DNA from: Andrena cerasifolii
Taxonomy: Eukaryota; Arthropoda; Insecta; Hymenoptera; Andrenidae
Length of the DNA: 64,000 bases
Direction: 5' to 3'
NCBI RefSeq assembly: GCF_050908995.1
Contig: NC_135124.1
Span: 2,232,001-2,296,000, forward strand
Position numbers and translations under genes: made by a program. The notes under the pieces are model-generated. The model did not search any database, had not been told where the DNA came from, and was given only the letters and a program-made list of their open reading frames with translations. Within the stretch, counting starts at the first letter, position 1; the number at the start of each line of letters is the position of its first letter. This document shows, piece by piece, positions 47,696 through 59,012 of this stretch.

Positions 47696-48302
47696 TTATT
47701 TTTTTTTAAATTTGTTTATTTTTTACTTTTCAGTGTCGTATGTTTTTCGAAAAAAAAAATAAAATTGCTGCCAAATTTTTATAATATTCTTTCGCCAGCA
47801 GTTATTATTATTTAATTTGTATTATTTGAATTTTACGGTTTTTTTATATATATAGTGACATAACATGCTGAGGAGTTATGCGGGGACAAACAAAAAAAAA
47901 ATCCATATGGGTCGTATTTAAAGTCGGTTAATTAGGTGACAATAGTCTTTATTATTAACCATAACTGGCAAAATGTTGGGCCAATATTGATTCAGTGTAG
48001 AACGGGACCACCGGGGCATCGCCCTCTTTCGAATAAAACAGAGATCATCAAAATCGGTCCATATGCTAGGGAGTTATGCGGGGACAAACATAAAAAAAAA
48101 AAATACCGGTCGAATCTATAACCTCCTTTTTGAAGTCGGTTAAAAACAGGTGACCTGAGGATGAGTTTTGAAATGCACCTCATTGCGAATTCACGACCGC
48201 CACTGTAACTTTTCTGACAAACAACCTGTCTCTAAGCGATAAGTTTCACCAGCCGCAGGTCTTCATGCTTAACCTTTGTTCCGGCTTTTCGTGTTATGCC
48301 AG

Positions 48303-48514
48303 AGTGTTGTCGCGCCAAAGCACGCGATACTTTAGCAAAAACATCTCTGTCACCAGGGTCACGAACAGGATCACGACGTGGAAGCCGCGGCAGCAGCGGC
48401 AACGCATCGGCCGTATCAACGAAATCGAACAAGTCGCCACCGAATCAACCGAGCAATATGTCAGAAACCGTCTTGGAGAACGTCACCGTGGAAATTTTCG
48501 AAGCAAAGGCGTAG
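48303..48514 (+). CDS. EB-module membrane protein, last coding exon E
   Basis: The acceptor GTGTTATGCCAG opens a 212-nt coding part ending at TAG 48512-48514. In frame with exon D (ASQ-ECCRAKARD) it encodes a double-Cys, basic start (possible palmitoylation site), then a Ser/Gly/Arg-rich stretch (SPGSRTGSRRGSRGSSGNAS), a Lys/Pro segment and a C-terminus ENVTVEIFEAKA. The competing longer frames at 48265-49013 disagree with the phase left by exon D and are rejected. Function of the tail is unknown; a short acidic/hydrophobic C-terminus could bind a partner protein. Confidence 0.8.
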
Positions 48515-50557
48515 ATCTACCAACAAGAAGAATCTCCTCGACCATCGTTGCGTACTTTATCAACGACGCGACGGTCCAAAGGACGTCCGCAACGGTAGAT
48601 CCTTCGCAGCGTTTTCAAAGCGACTTAAAGAATCTCCTTTCAATGTACAAATTCCAGTTTTCGGGTTCTCTTCCTCTTTTTCTTCCTCTTCTGTGAATTT
48701 TCTTTATTTATCTTACGCCGATGTATTTATTGCCTTGACACAGTTTTTTCTAAGTATATCAAACATCGTGATAAGAAAGACATTGCGAATCACTATAAAT
48801 CGCCTGAATAATATTTCACCGCATTGGCTCTTGAAGCGAAAGGCTGAATTGAAATTAACGAATACAAAGTGGCGGCAAAGACCTTCTAGAAATACTTCGT
48901 TCAACGTTGAGAGAACCGAAGTAAACGATGTTACAGCCGAGATAATCATTAGTTATCGAGATAATCGTTACTTCATTTTTGTGTCTGTGCGACGTTTCAG
49001 GTGCGATGGATAGAGGAAACAAGTTATCAAAAGCGAACAGATTGAAATATAATATATTGCAAGCTTGCAATATCGCTCCTTTTCTCCCAACAGTACCTTT
49101 GGCGCCACCATTTCTGTCCAATATTATATTTGATCTAAAAAGCAAGGTACCTTGAATGTATTTGTAATTTTGATAAATTGCTACTGAGAGCAATCGGGCG
49201 AAACAGAATGATATTAAAAGAAAAAAAAAAGAAAAAAAAAGGTAATTAAGATAGATATATTATAGTATATTCGCGAGATGAAATCTCAGTATTCTGCACA
49301 AAACCAGACAGGCAAATAATCGCGCTAAAAGATATAGGATTTTCTCAAGAACCCCGCAACGCATCTAAGAAAGTGAAAGATATTAATTCTTCTAGATCGT
49401 TTTAGATTGCGCTGTATTCAAGAAAGAAAAGACAAAAAATAAGAAAAACATACCTCTTTTTTGTACAAAAAAAAAGAAGCTTAATCTTACGAGTCACGCA
49501 CTATGAAACGCAACTTCTTCGACTTGTTCGTTTCGTGCATTGATCCACGCGATGGCAAGGCCAACGAAAGCGAGACATGGTAAAGATGCAAAGTTTATCG
49601 TTCCAATTGTTCAATGGAAACTCATAATTTTACATCGTTTACAATGTTCTTTTGGACCAAAGGATATCGTACGTTTCACCATTGAGATCGTTTCGCAAAC
49701 AATTCATCGCTACGAGCTCACTACTCTAGCCGATAAACTATTCGTATTTTATAACCGACTCTGAAACAATACTCGACAAGTTGAAAAAAAAATCGTTGTA
49801 AACCCAACATCACTGCGGGCAAATATCATGGCGATCGTTCGTCGATCGCGCATACAAGCATCCAAATGATTGATCGGGTGAGCCAGAAGGATAATCTATA
49901 AATCATCGCGTTCTATCTTTTATCTCTAATCCTACAATATCCTCTAAATCATTTAATTTCGATGTCTTCTTGATCGTCCGACGAAAGATCGAGCTAGCTG
50001 GAGCTAAAAGATAGAACCCCGGTGCCATAAGAGAGTTATCGTAGAAGATTTTTAATATGATCAGCTGGTCTGATATTAAGCCAACGCACGAATTATTTGG
50101 GCGGAGGACGAACCAGAGCCCCGTTTGTAACGGCCGTTGTGATGCAAAAGGAAGGCGAATATAATTTTTCGAGGGGTGAGAGAACCGCCAGAGAGGCTGC
50201 CAGTGTAATACTTGCAGATCTCTTTTAAGTATGCTCTCCCGGCACGATATCGATGATAGAGGACCGATCGTTCTCGCCATCGACGTTGCTTTTCGAGAAG
50301 CCAACACGAAAGGGACCAGACGAAAGTGTTTGAAACCGACATCCTGAGATTAACGCTACACGTAGCAACCAATTGCGCCGCGTGATAATTAAGCACCATC
50401 GTAACTCTACTATAGGTAACTAGGTATCTCACAGTACCACGATTAACGAACAACTGATCCCGCATGACTCAAGCTGGACTTACATTAATCCAGTCTAGTG
50501 ATCCAGTCCAGAACTGAGTTTCTGGATCTAAAGTCTACTTTTCAATCCAGTGTTTAC

Positions 50558-50773
50558 CACAGACATGTATAGACGGAGCTAAAGCTGGGACTATCGGCGA
50601 GGGGACGGTAGGCTTGGAGGGGAAAAGGCAGAGGTCAGATACAGGCACGTCGGGTTAGCTTCGGAAGCATTCGGCATGCATAACCACTGCGCTACCCGAT
50701 TTGCCTGTATCGCTCCCCTTACCGCGAATCTTACACACCCCCTCAGCTTACGCTCTGTCTATATATGGCTATG
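50558..50773. mobile_element. hAT MITE with perfect 8-bp duplication GTGTTTAC
   Basis: GTGTTTAC lies at 50550-50557 and 50774-50781. TIR CAyAGmCATrTATAGACrGAGC is at both ends. The interior folds as GATACAGGC / GCCTGTATC. On the minus strand it contains GGGTAGCGCAGTGGTTA, close to a tRNA-type box A. No matching box B was found. Confidence 0.75.
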
Positions 50774-51443
50774 GTGTTTACCCCCAACGCAACATTCCGG
50801 CGTTACTGGAATCGTTTAGGCGGCTCGATTCAGTGCTGGCTGAAGGATAGTACAGTGTACATGTGTCTACAAAACACATAGGTACAGTCATATGTATGCG
50901 TGCCACTAACTGTCTACCACTTTCAACGGTTCAAAGAAGACTGGAATAATGTAAATTAACCCCAGTTTTAGGCAACGAGATAGTTGCACACAGGACTCGT
51001 TTCTCATCGCTGAGTTTAGTAGTAGGGAGCCCTTTAGCCGTTTATTCATGATCGATTACAACCATTCGTCACTTACCTATCGCTTCTAATTGACCGTCTA
51101 ATCACGGCGATGACGTCTGAATGACGAAACTGTCGCTTCGTCCCCTGATTACCGCGAAGGGACAGGAATTCACTTCTGCGAACGAGTAGCTGTATCGACG
51201 GTGAGCCAGATACCGCGATACAACTCTCTAAAACTCTAAAAGCTAAACGGTAGTGCAGGCGGTAAATGTAATCGACTGTTCCGAAGCGGCGCCGGTGGAA
51301 ACGAAAGGGAAATGAAATGCATAGGTAGTCGCTTCGAGAGACTTCGTCGTAGGCAGATAGAACGACCAAACGTCTTGTACTCGTTTATACGACTACCATA
51401 TTATATCGCACAATATCTTGTTATCGGAAGCTTATGACAATTG

Positions 51444-51471
<28 letters not shown>
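51444..51471. repeat. (CA)n microsatellite
   Basis: About 14 uninterrupted CA units. An AT dinucleotide run lies at 51666-51680 and a CATA tetranucleotide run at 52204-52224. All fall in the presumed 3' UTR. Confidence 0.95.
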
Positions 51472-51478
<7 letters not shown>

Positions 51479-54400
51479 AGTGCACCCATCGATATTGTTT
51501 CTGTCGAATTTCAGGAAATAATGAAAATCATCGATAGTCCGGTACGATTGTACCTCAGTAATTTAGTGCCTGCGCTCTCGCGTATATAGCAATTTACTCA
51601 GAGAGGTGAAATACAAATATATAGATACGTACGCGTATGTACTTATATCGATACGGAAGAAAAAATATATATATATATATGTATACACATATACATATAC
51701 ATAACACTAGGCTTGGCACTATTTGCACTATTTGTAGATTACTTTTCGAATGCCTAGTGATTGTATCCACTCTGTGATCTATGCGCAACGTACAGCTACA
51801 GGTTCTTCTTGCCACAGTTATTGTTACTACTTCTTAATACATGTATAACAAGGGTAATTGTTAGCGTTAACGTCGTTAAAGTATAAGCGGCTGGCTTAGT
51901 TGTAATCGTCCCGCACCTAGTACTCTATCTCTTTTTGCACCCACCCAAGAGGATCCACTTGTATAGCACTCTAGTCGCGTAAGAGGAAAGTAGGGACAGC
52001 ATCATTTTAACGATTGCGCTGAAACTGTCGCAAACAATTACTTAACGAATACGAAACAATCGTGTACTTAATGTGAGATCAGATGAGCTTGCATTCAAGC
52101 GAATGGCGGTTTCCAAGCAGATCGCATGGAGGAATGGGGTTAAAGGGGACGAAAACAAACGGATTAGAAGAAGAAGGAATACATGCGTGTTTGTGAGCAA
52201 GATACATACATACATACATACATATATACGTGTAAATGCTTATCTGATAAGGATTTGAAACGACGACGAAGAGGGATCGGTCTAAACCGCGAACGAAATT
52301 CGGGGAAGGTTTCCGTTTCCGGGTAGAACGTCTCCTCTATGTTGGGTAAATTAGGTAACTACACCAGACTCGTTATTGCATTCCTTACACCTGGACATTC
52401 CGTTGAAACAATATCCTACTGTAGTCAGCTGTGGGTGGTAATCGTTCGCTTATGACTTTAGAGTAAGATTAATTGTTAGTATATATTATTAAAATGCTTT
52501 GGGTCGTTAGTTCCCCTCCACCTTTACTATACAAGACACAAATGAAATTACCAAAGAAACAAGCAGGGTGCCTCGTCTTTATTATACTCAAAGACACTCG
52601 CTCACTTTTCTACATCTCTATTCTAAAGCGTGGAATCCGTTTCTCGTGTTCCAATGTGGAGAACGTTTCCTACATGCACCTAAGCGTAGAGTGCTACCTT
52701 TATGACAATGACACTGATAACAATCCAAACGAACTAAGACAATTGTGTCCGATTTCCTTTCTCCGTTTCAACTTTCATCCGCCCTCGTGTTCTCCGTTAT
52801 TCTCTAACAGAAACGTGGTACTCAGCGTTCTTTACTTCTAAATGTTTGCGAAGGTATTCAAACCGGACACTAAACTTATCAAGTCTTGTCAAACTCTTAA
52901 TGTATCGCATTCGTTTTATTACGCTCCTTTGCGCGTTATTGTATGTACTTGAATGGGCTATTTCGCCAGAGGAACAACGATTCCAAGGGAGAAGTCTGCG
53001 TTCATTTAGGGATACCTTTGTAAAATTAGCCTCGTTAATCACTGACTATAAGCAACTTTGACACAGGGAAATTTATACATACAAGAATACGCGTGCGAGT
53101 CGCAAGACTCTTCGGTACGTACCATCAATCAACAAGCGACAAATCCGTAATTGTTACAGTGAATCAAGAGTGTTTATGAGATTTCTTGTTATCGTACTGA
53201 CCGTTAGACCTGGAGACTCATCGGAAACCGAGCAGGCAAGCTCCCGCCCCTTGAGGCGGTAGGTACCACTTGCGCAAACGTAGACGAACGACACCGTAAT
53301 CCAAATATGGGGAAGTGTTTGGATTACCCTTCGTTCTTGTCAGACGTGGTCCCCGATGAGGATTTACCACGAGAGCTCTCCATGGCGATTTAAGGGAAAC
53401 ATAGATATATGTATGTATAAATCATATTAAAGTAACACCGTGACCATTTTTGATATCTTTATGGGATTCGATCGACGACGCTTCTTCGTGTCCGTCGTAT
53501 CAAACAGAACGATACATACAATATACGTACATACCTCGAAACCGGATGATGCAACACCCACGAGAAACACCGACCAGGTACATACATACTTACCTGCATA
53601 TTCTTGCTATAAACAACGACGAAACGTCCCGAAATTCGAAATCAAAATTAGATATGTTGTCGATGCAGTCTCAATTGGTGATTAGAAATCAAGGTCGAGA
53701 CGAAAGATCGTTGATCTACGAGGGAGCGTGAACTAATGGCGAAATGATTTTCGCCGGATCAGTGCTTTATCGAAACATTGCATTACATTGTCATTAGAAA
53801 GCGATCGTTTGCCACGGCAACGAGCCTCGCGATTTTGTACTTCTCTTGCTACAGCCTCACATACGAACCTTACGAATCCAGCACCGGTATTGTCATTGAA
53901 TGATTCAATTGCCTACCCGACCATACGATTAATTATTATCGGTGAATCGATATTCTTAAGATCAACTATCCGTTTTCTGTTACACGTAATATTACTGTTA
54001 ACGAATTATTGTAATCACCGTCACCGCTTGCTCTTAAACTTAAAGGGACTGCGTAGCGTACGCGCACGATTAAGTAGCTTCGCTAGACTGCCGAGGACAG
54101 AGTAGATGTTACGGTTGTTCGGTATGCGATCTTGCGCTTAACTATCGAATTGCTGGCGAACACACATTCAATGATCCGTCTGATAATTTCGGCTACTGAC
54201 CGTAGACGGTTCGTGTGCAGTATTGTGATCCGAAACAGTAGGTATAAATGACATAATGTATTAATACGTAACAACGGTACACGAATACTTGCGTGACGCA
54301 TATGTACTGTGTAGGTAGTTCGCTTCGATCTAAAGAATCGCGTAAGGTAAGATTAAGCTCTATTGTTATATGCTACTTATTAATAACTTTTAAGAATATC

Positions 54401-54800
54401 TGTACACGGTTTACATATAGTCAGCAACTAACTTGAATCTACAGAGACGTATTTTCAGAGATTATAAGTACCGGTCGTGGCATATTTAGGTGAACTCACG
54501 CGGGGAAATTGAATAGCAAATATGTAGAATTTTCTAGGTACAGTATGGATGGGTGCGGGTAAAAACGTATGTGAGTCTCTCATTTTTCGATTTTCACTAT
54601 TTTATAATGTCCGATATGTAACAAATGCGAATATCGTTCACTTCTTGGCAATATACTACCCACACTATTTTACTAGCGGCTTAGCATACCTTGTAATCTT
54701 TATATTATACATTTCATATTATAGCTTGTAATGGATAATTAATAATCTATAACAATTGTATTTGAAACTTGATTATATTATGACTCTTCGAATTCATTTT

Positions 54801-54806
54801 AATAAA
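54801..54806 (+). promoter_or_regulatory. Candidate polyadenylation signal AATAAA
   Basis: Canonical AATAAA with a GT-rich downstream stretch within 50 nt. It is the first AATAAA I found after the stop of the EB-module gene, and it lies just before repeat-rich DNA resumes. Confidence 0.4.
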
Positions 54807-55040
54807 ATCTTAATACACTGTATCCAGCAGTCCGTTTCTTGCCTCTATATTGTTTGGTTAGAAAAGGATGACCCCGGGTCCCCATCAAGGCGAACACGAA
54901 CAAAAACATTTTCTCGCGAACATGTTATAGCGGATTCAGTATCTCTTATAGAGCTATCTTCGTCTCTTTCAGAAACAACCAATCCAACTCATTTTCTGGC
55001 ACCAGCACTGAGCCAGTGCGAGATACCGAATTCGCTATTA

Positions 55041-56321
55041 TCAGGTCGTCAAGGATGAAATTTGTAGAAAAACATGCAAAGTTGGTTGATAACTTACAAA
55101 TATAAGGAATTATTTTATTCATCAAAGTATGCACTCATATTGTCTATACCCTTTTGCCATTTAAGCGGCAGGTTGTTTAGGGCGGTGGTATAAAACCCTG
55201 GCGGACGAGAGTCAATGAATTCCTGCAAGGCCTGTTTTACAGCATTGTCGGAATTAAATTTTTTTCCTATTAAAAAGTTGTCCAAATTGCGAAAAAAGTG
55301 GTAGTCAGTGGGGGGTAGGTCTGGTGAGTATGGAGGATGATGAAGAAGTTCCAACTCCAATTCCTGTAGTTTTGCCACAGTCATTTTTGCAGTGTGTGGT
55401 CTAGCGTTATCATGCAATAAGATAGGAGTCGATCTGTTGACCAATCTAGGCTGCTTTTCTTTAAGTTTTTGCATCATTTCGTCCAGTTGGTTGCAGTATG
55501 TTTCTGCTATGATCGTTGAGCCGGGTTTCATGAAATCATAATGGATTACACCTGCGCTAGACCACCAAACAGTCACCATCAGCTTCTTTCGATGAATATT
55601 GCGCTTTGGAGTGTGTCTTAGTAATTCATCCTTGTCCAACCACTGTGCTGAACGTTTGCGATTGTCATATTGGATCCATTTCTCATCACAAGTGACAATT
55701 CGATTAAAAAATGGATCAGATTTGTGACGAGAAAGCAACATCAAGCAAGCTTCCAAACGCTTTTGTTTTTCACTCAGTTCATGTGGAACCCACTTATCCA
55801 ACTTTTTCACTTTACCGATTTGAGCTAAATGCGTTAATATTGTTTGTTCGCTAAAACCAAACTTCAACGATAATTCATAGACACTCTGAGATGGGTCAGA
55901 CTCAACGGCGACCTTTAGTTCGTCATTAATGACCTTTGATTCTGGGCGACCGCGTGGCTCATTTGTGAGGTCAAAGTTACCTGTACGAAATTTGGCGAAC
56001 CAATTTGATACTGTCTGCTCAGTAGTAACACCAGAGCCAAATACACTATTAACGTTTCGCGTGGTTTGCGGTGCCTTAGTTCCAAGTAAGAACTCATACT
56101 TCATAATAGTGCGAATTTCCGACCGTTCCATTTTCAACAAAATTAATTTTTAAAAAAAGTTTTTAATATTTTGTAGTGCATACAATGATTTCTTTAAACA
56201 GGCGAGATATGTAACTTTCTAACAAAAAAAACAGAACGATAAAATATTAAGCCAATGTCAAATAATAAGCTGTTAAAGTTGGCAATATTCTTAACTACAA
56301 ATTTCATCCTTGCCAAACTAA
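55041..56321 (-). mobile_element. Apparently intact mariner transposon, 1281 bp
   Basis: TIRs of 27 bp (23 matches) read TyAGkTyGkCAAGGATGAAA and onward; the inner 18 bp are perfect. TA duplications flank at 55039-55040 and 56322-56323. The length and the TTAGGTTGGC-like ends are classical for mariners. One uninterrupted transposase frame lies inside. The TIR differences (positions 2, 5, 7, 9) are the only visible wear. Confidence 0.95.
55115..56140 (-). CDS. Mariner transposase, 341 aa, full length
   Basis: Cut-and-paste transposase that binds its TIRs and moves the element to TA sites in the nucleus. Residues 1-110 form the two helix-turn-helix DNA-binding region. The interdomain motif WVPHEL is at 117-122. 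The catalytic triad is D152 (VTCDEKW), D244 (LLHDNARPH) and D279 (YSPDLPPTDYHFF), with 34 residues between the last two, the mariner DD34D signature. Length equals the family norm (about 345), with no stop or frameshift. Initiation could be Met1 or Met4. It resembles the mellifera/cecropia-type mariners from memory; the subfamily is not certain. It should be regarded as potentially active. Confidence 0.95.
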   Translation of the reverse strand: MLKMERSEIRTIMKYEFLLGTKAPQTTRNVNSVFGSGVTTEQTVSNWFAKFRTGNFDLTNEPRGRPESKVINDELKVAVESDPSQSVYELSLKFGFSEQTILTHLAQIGKVKKLDKWVPHELSEKQKRLEACLMLLSRHKSDPFFNRIVTCDEKWIQYDNRKRSAQWLDKDELLRHTPKRNIHRKKLMVTVWWSSAGVIHYDFMKPGSTIIAETYCNQLDEMMQKLKEKQPRLVNRSTPILLHDNARPHTAKMTVAKLQELELELLHHPPYSPDLPPTDYHFFRNLDNFLIGKKFNSDNAVKQALQEFIDSRPPGFYTTALNNLPLKWQKGIDNMSAYFDE

Positions 56322-56329
56322 TAGTTAAC

Positions 56330-57440
56330 ATACGCCTCGGTATGGAGCCAAATAACAGTGTTCGCTAACAAATGACCCTACTAATAGGCGATAAATCTTC
56401 CGGATGATCACGGTAGACGTGGAGAGAGGGTGTTCGCGAACAAAATCCGGTAAACCACCAGGCTCGAACATTTGTGACGAACATCGGCTGTTTTCTCGTT
56501 CTGGTCCCTTTTCAAACCTATGAAACTTGGGCCTTGCTATCCCTTTCCATTGTGGGACTGCTCGTAAACAGGCAACCCTCTACGACAGGAGTCTCGAACT
56601 TCCCCACTCCGAGAGCCGCACGAGTCGGGCCCCCGGTCAGCCGGTTCCCCCACTTATTTTTCCCCAGGCGTTGCACGAGACCCAACAGGGAGAGAGTGCG
56701 GCACCCGGAGGAGAAATTCATCAGAGTGAAGTAGGTGTGGAGGGGGCCGTTCTCCTACGGCTCTACGGAGCAGGCGAAGAGGAGAAGGAGCCACTGCGGC
56801 TCGCGAGCCGCTAGTTCGACACCCCATCTCTACGACCATCCGCTGGCAGGTCCTCTACAGAAATAGTATGCGTGACAAGCACGAATAAAATTTTTATATT
56901 TTTTGTTTTAACAAAATGAGAATATTTTCAACGTATGGATGCGATGTTTCTAATAAAAATGATACCAAACACGACGCAATTCGGACAAATTTGAGTTCCG
57001 CTGATAGGACAAATCCGCAAGACGCGGTCGACCTAATATAAAATGGCTATTAAAACTAATATAGACATTACTTATTTTATCAGAACGAACCTATATGTTT
57101 AAAATTTGATGCTGCTTCAGAAAAACTGGTCGATATTTGCTTTAAGACAATATTTACTGTAAATCGGGTTGAAAACCTGTAGTCATGACATCTGACCACC
57201 TCTCTCGAGGTGCCGGGAGAAATGGTTTTCGTCGCTGGCAGAGACCACTCACATAATTATTCGTGGAAAATTAACAAAGGATAAAGCAAAATTATTTATG
57301 AGTGAGTACAACTACAGATTCATTGATATTTAATTTGTTTACGTTAAACAAGTAAAGAACACATCAAAGAAAAAGTGAACTACTTACTGGCAATTAGCAA
57401 GGCAAATGAATACAAAAAGTGCATAAATTAACTAAATGAA
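56330..57440. other. Repeat-like DNA around the mariner, no gene
   Basis: The GACCCCGGGT, GCGAACACGAACAAAAACAT stretch at 54870-54915 reappears inverted at 58625-58675, so the DNA on both sides of the mariner belongs to older repeats containing GTTCGCGAAC. A GC-rich open stretch (56520-56810) on both strands has no recognised domain. Confidence 0.4.
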
Positions 57441-57448
57441 CAAAAATA

Positions 57449-58162
57449 GGTAATTATTTAGAAGTTTACCATCCTCACCGATTTCAATGATTTTTGGATA
57501 TGTTGTCGGGGACAAGAATCTGAACAACTTTTTTCTATACATGTTACCGCCGCTCGACCTTCGTTTCCGAGGTATTCGCGAAAAACTGCTGCTACTACAC
57601 AATTTATTCTGCCGTATACCTACCTACAGTACGTGTCTGTGACAGCGTATGCGCCAACATGGGACAAAATAAATGACGAAGCTGACCTTCGTTTCCGAGA
57701 TATTTGCGAAAAACTTCATTTGACTTATTCCGACGCAACGCATTCCACTTCCCAACTTGTCCCAAGTATTAATATTGGTTGGGATCAGAGTAGAGGGGGG
57801 GGGGGGCGCGCGCGCCCGCTCGCGGGCGCGTAAAGCATGGTAGCGAACCGATATGAGTCGGGGTGTTGACAGGCATCCGCAACTTTCTGGTTCAAATTTC
57901 TAAACTCACATGAGTTCGCTATCATGTTTTACACGCCCCCGCACTAATCTAGCCCCAACCAATACTAATACCCGGGATAAGTTGGAAAGTGGAATGCGTT
58001 GCATCGGAATAAATCAACAGAAGTTTTTGGCAAATATCTCTAAAACGAAGGTCGTGCGGCGGTAACATGTACAGGAAAGAGTTGTTCAGAATCTTAATCT
58101 TGATAACATATCCAAAAATCATTGAAATCGGTGAGGATGGAAAACTTCTAAATAATTACCCA
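57449..58162. mobile_element. GC-cored foldback element F1
   Basis: Outer arms 57449-57600 and 58010-58162 are inverted (CCTCACCGATTTCAATGATT, then TGTTACCGCCGC, then ACCTTCGTTT). An inner inverted pair at 57705-57780 and 57945-58015 holds GCATTCCACTTCCCAACTT. The centre has G12 followed by CGCGCGCGC and a CCCGCTCGCGGG palindrome. The same design and related arms recur at 59286-60400. Confidence 0.75.
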
Positions 58163-58870
58163 AAAATAATAATAAAATAATAATAAAAAATAATAAGAAA
58201 AATCATAACTCGACCATCTCTCCTTTCTGCAGCGAGAGATGGTTTTTTCGTTAGCTTTGAGAGGAAGAGTTAATATCGCCAAATACTTTGGCTGCATTGT
58301 CCCTCAATATCTCTACTATCTTATTATCCCAAACATTAAACGAAAATAAACTTAGAAATATATTTTAAATACGATTCTGTACACCGCTGCTTGGCAAAAG
58401 AGGTTAAATGTAACCTCAATTTACCTTTTAAAGCTTATAAATCCAGAAAAACACAGAAGGAAGCGCCAGAATGGTCAATTCACCACAATGGAACGGGATG
58501 CGGATCGTCAGAAATGTTCGTTCGCTACGTTCCTACCGTCGCGAACATCCTCGAGAACGTTCGTACGCTGAGTTCTGTTCGTGTTCGCGGCGGTGTTGAC
58601 ACGACGAAAACAGACGAAAACGTTCGCGAACAATGTTTTTGTTCGTGTTCGCCTCGGTGGAGACCCGGGGTAAGGAATACAATTATAGAAACATAGTTGC
58701 CATAATCATTATTTTGCCCCCCCCCCTTTTTTTGTTATACAAATAATATTCAGAATTTTGTATGAGGGATGAATTGACATAATGACACTCCAAGCATAGA
58801 ATACTTTTGAAAGTAGTTAGTTTTCAAATATTTACAATACCGTAGATACTATACATATTAAAATTTAACT

Positions 58871-59012
58871 TCACTTATAAGAATTCTTTGCTCTCCAATC
58901 AAGAAATTCATCGAACTCAGCTTCGTCTTCGCTAGAGGCGTCCTCGTCTGTATTCTTTTGCTTCCTATCAGTAGCTTGTACTTGTTCTTTACGTTTTACA
59001 AGGTCCATCACC
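58871..59012 (-). CDS. ZNF830: ZNF830 homolog, coding exon 4
   Basis: Acceptor TTGATAG, then RVMDLVKRKEQVQATDRKQK, a Ser/Asp/Glu acidic patch and a last segment DEFLDWRAKNSYK ending at TGA 58871-58873. Frame continuity with exon 3 (W-S-R) is exact. Confidence 0.9.

Larger units (their letters stand above)
48515..54820 (+). other. Probable long 3' UTR of the EB-module gene
   Basis: After the stop there is no exon-like frame for 6.3 kb. Unlike the rest of the window the stretch has almost no foldback elements (one hAT MITE at 50558). AATAAA appears at 54801-54806 with GT-rich sequence (CCGTTTCTTG, TTGTTTGG) just downstream, and dense repeats resume right after, at about 54870. This fits one transcribed 3' UTR, but only RNA data could prove it. 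Confidence 0.45.

Noticed and set aside
48265..49013. 143- and 211-codon frames over exon E
   Set aside because: They are out of phase with exon D, lack splice support, and read through the Ser/Gly-rich tail in wrong frames.
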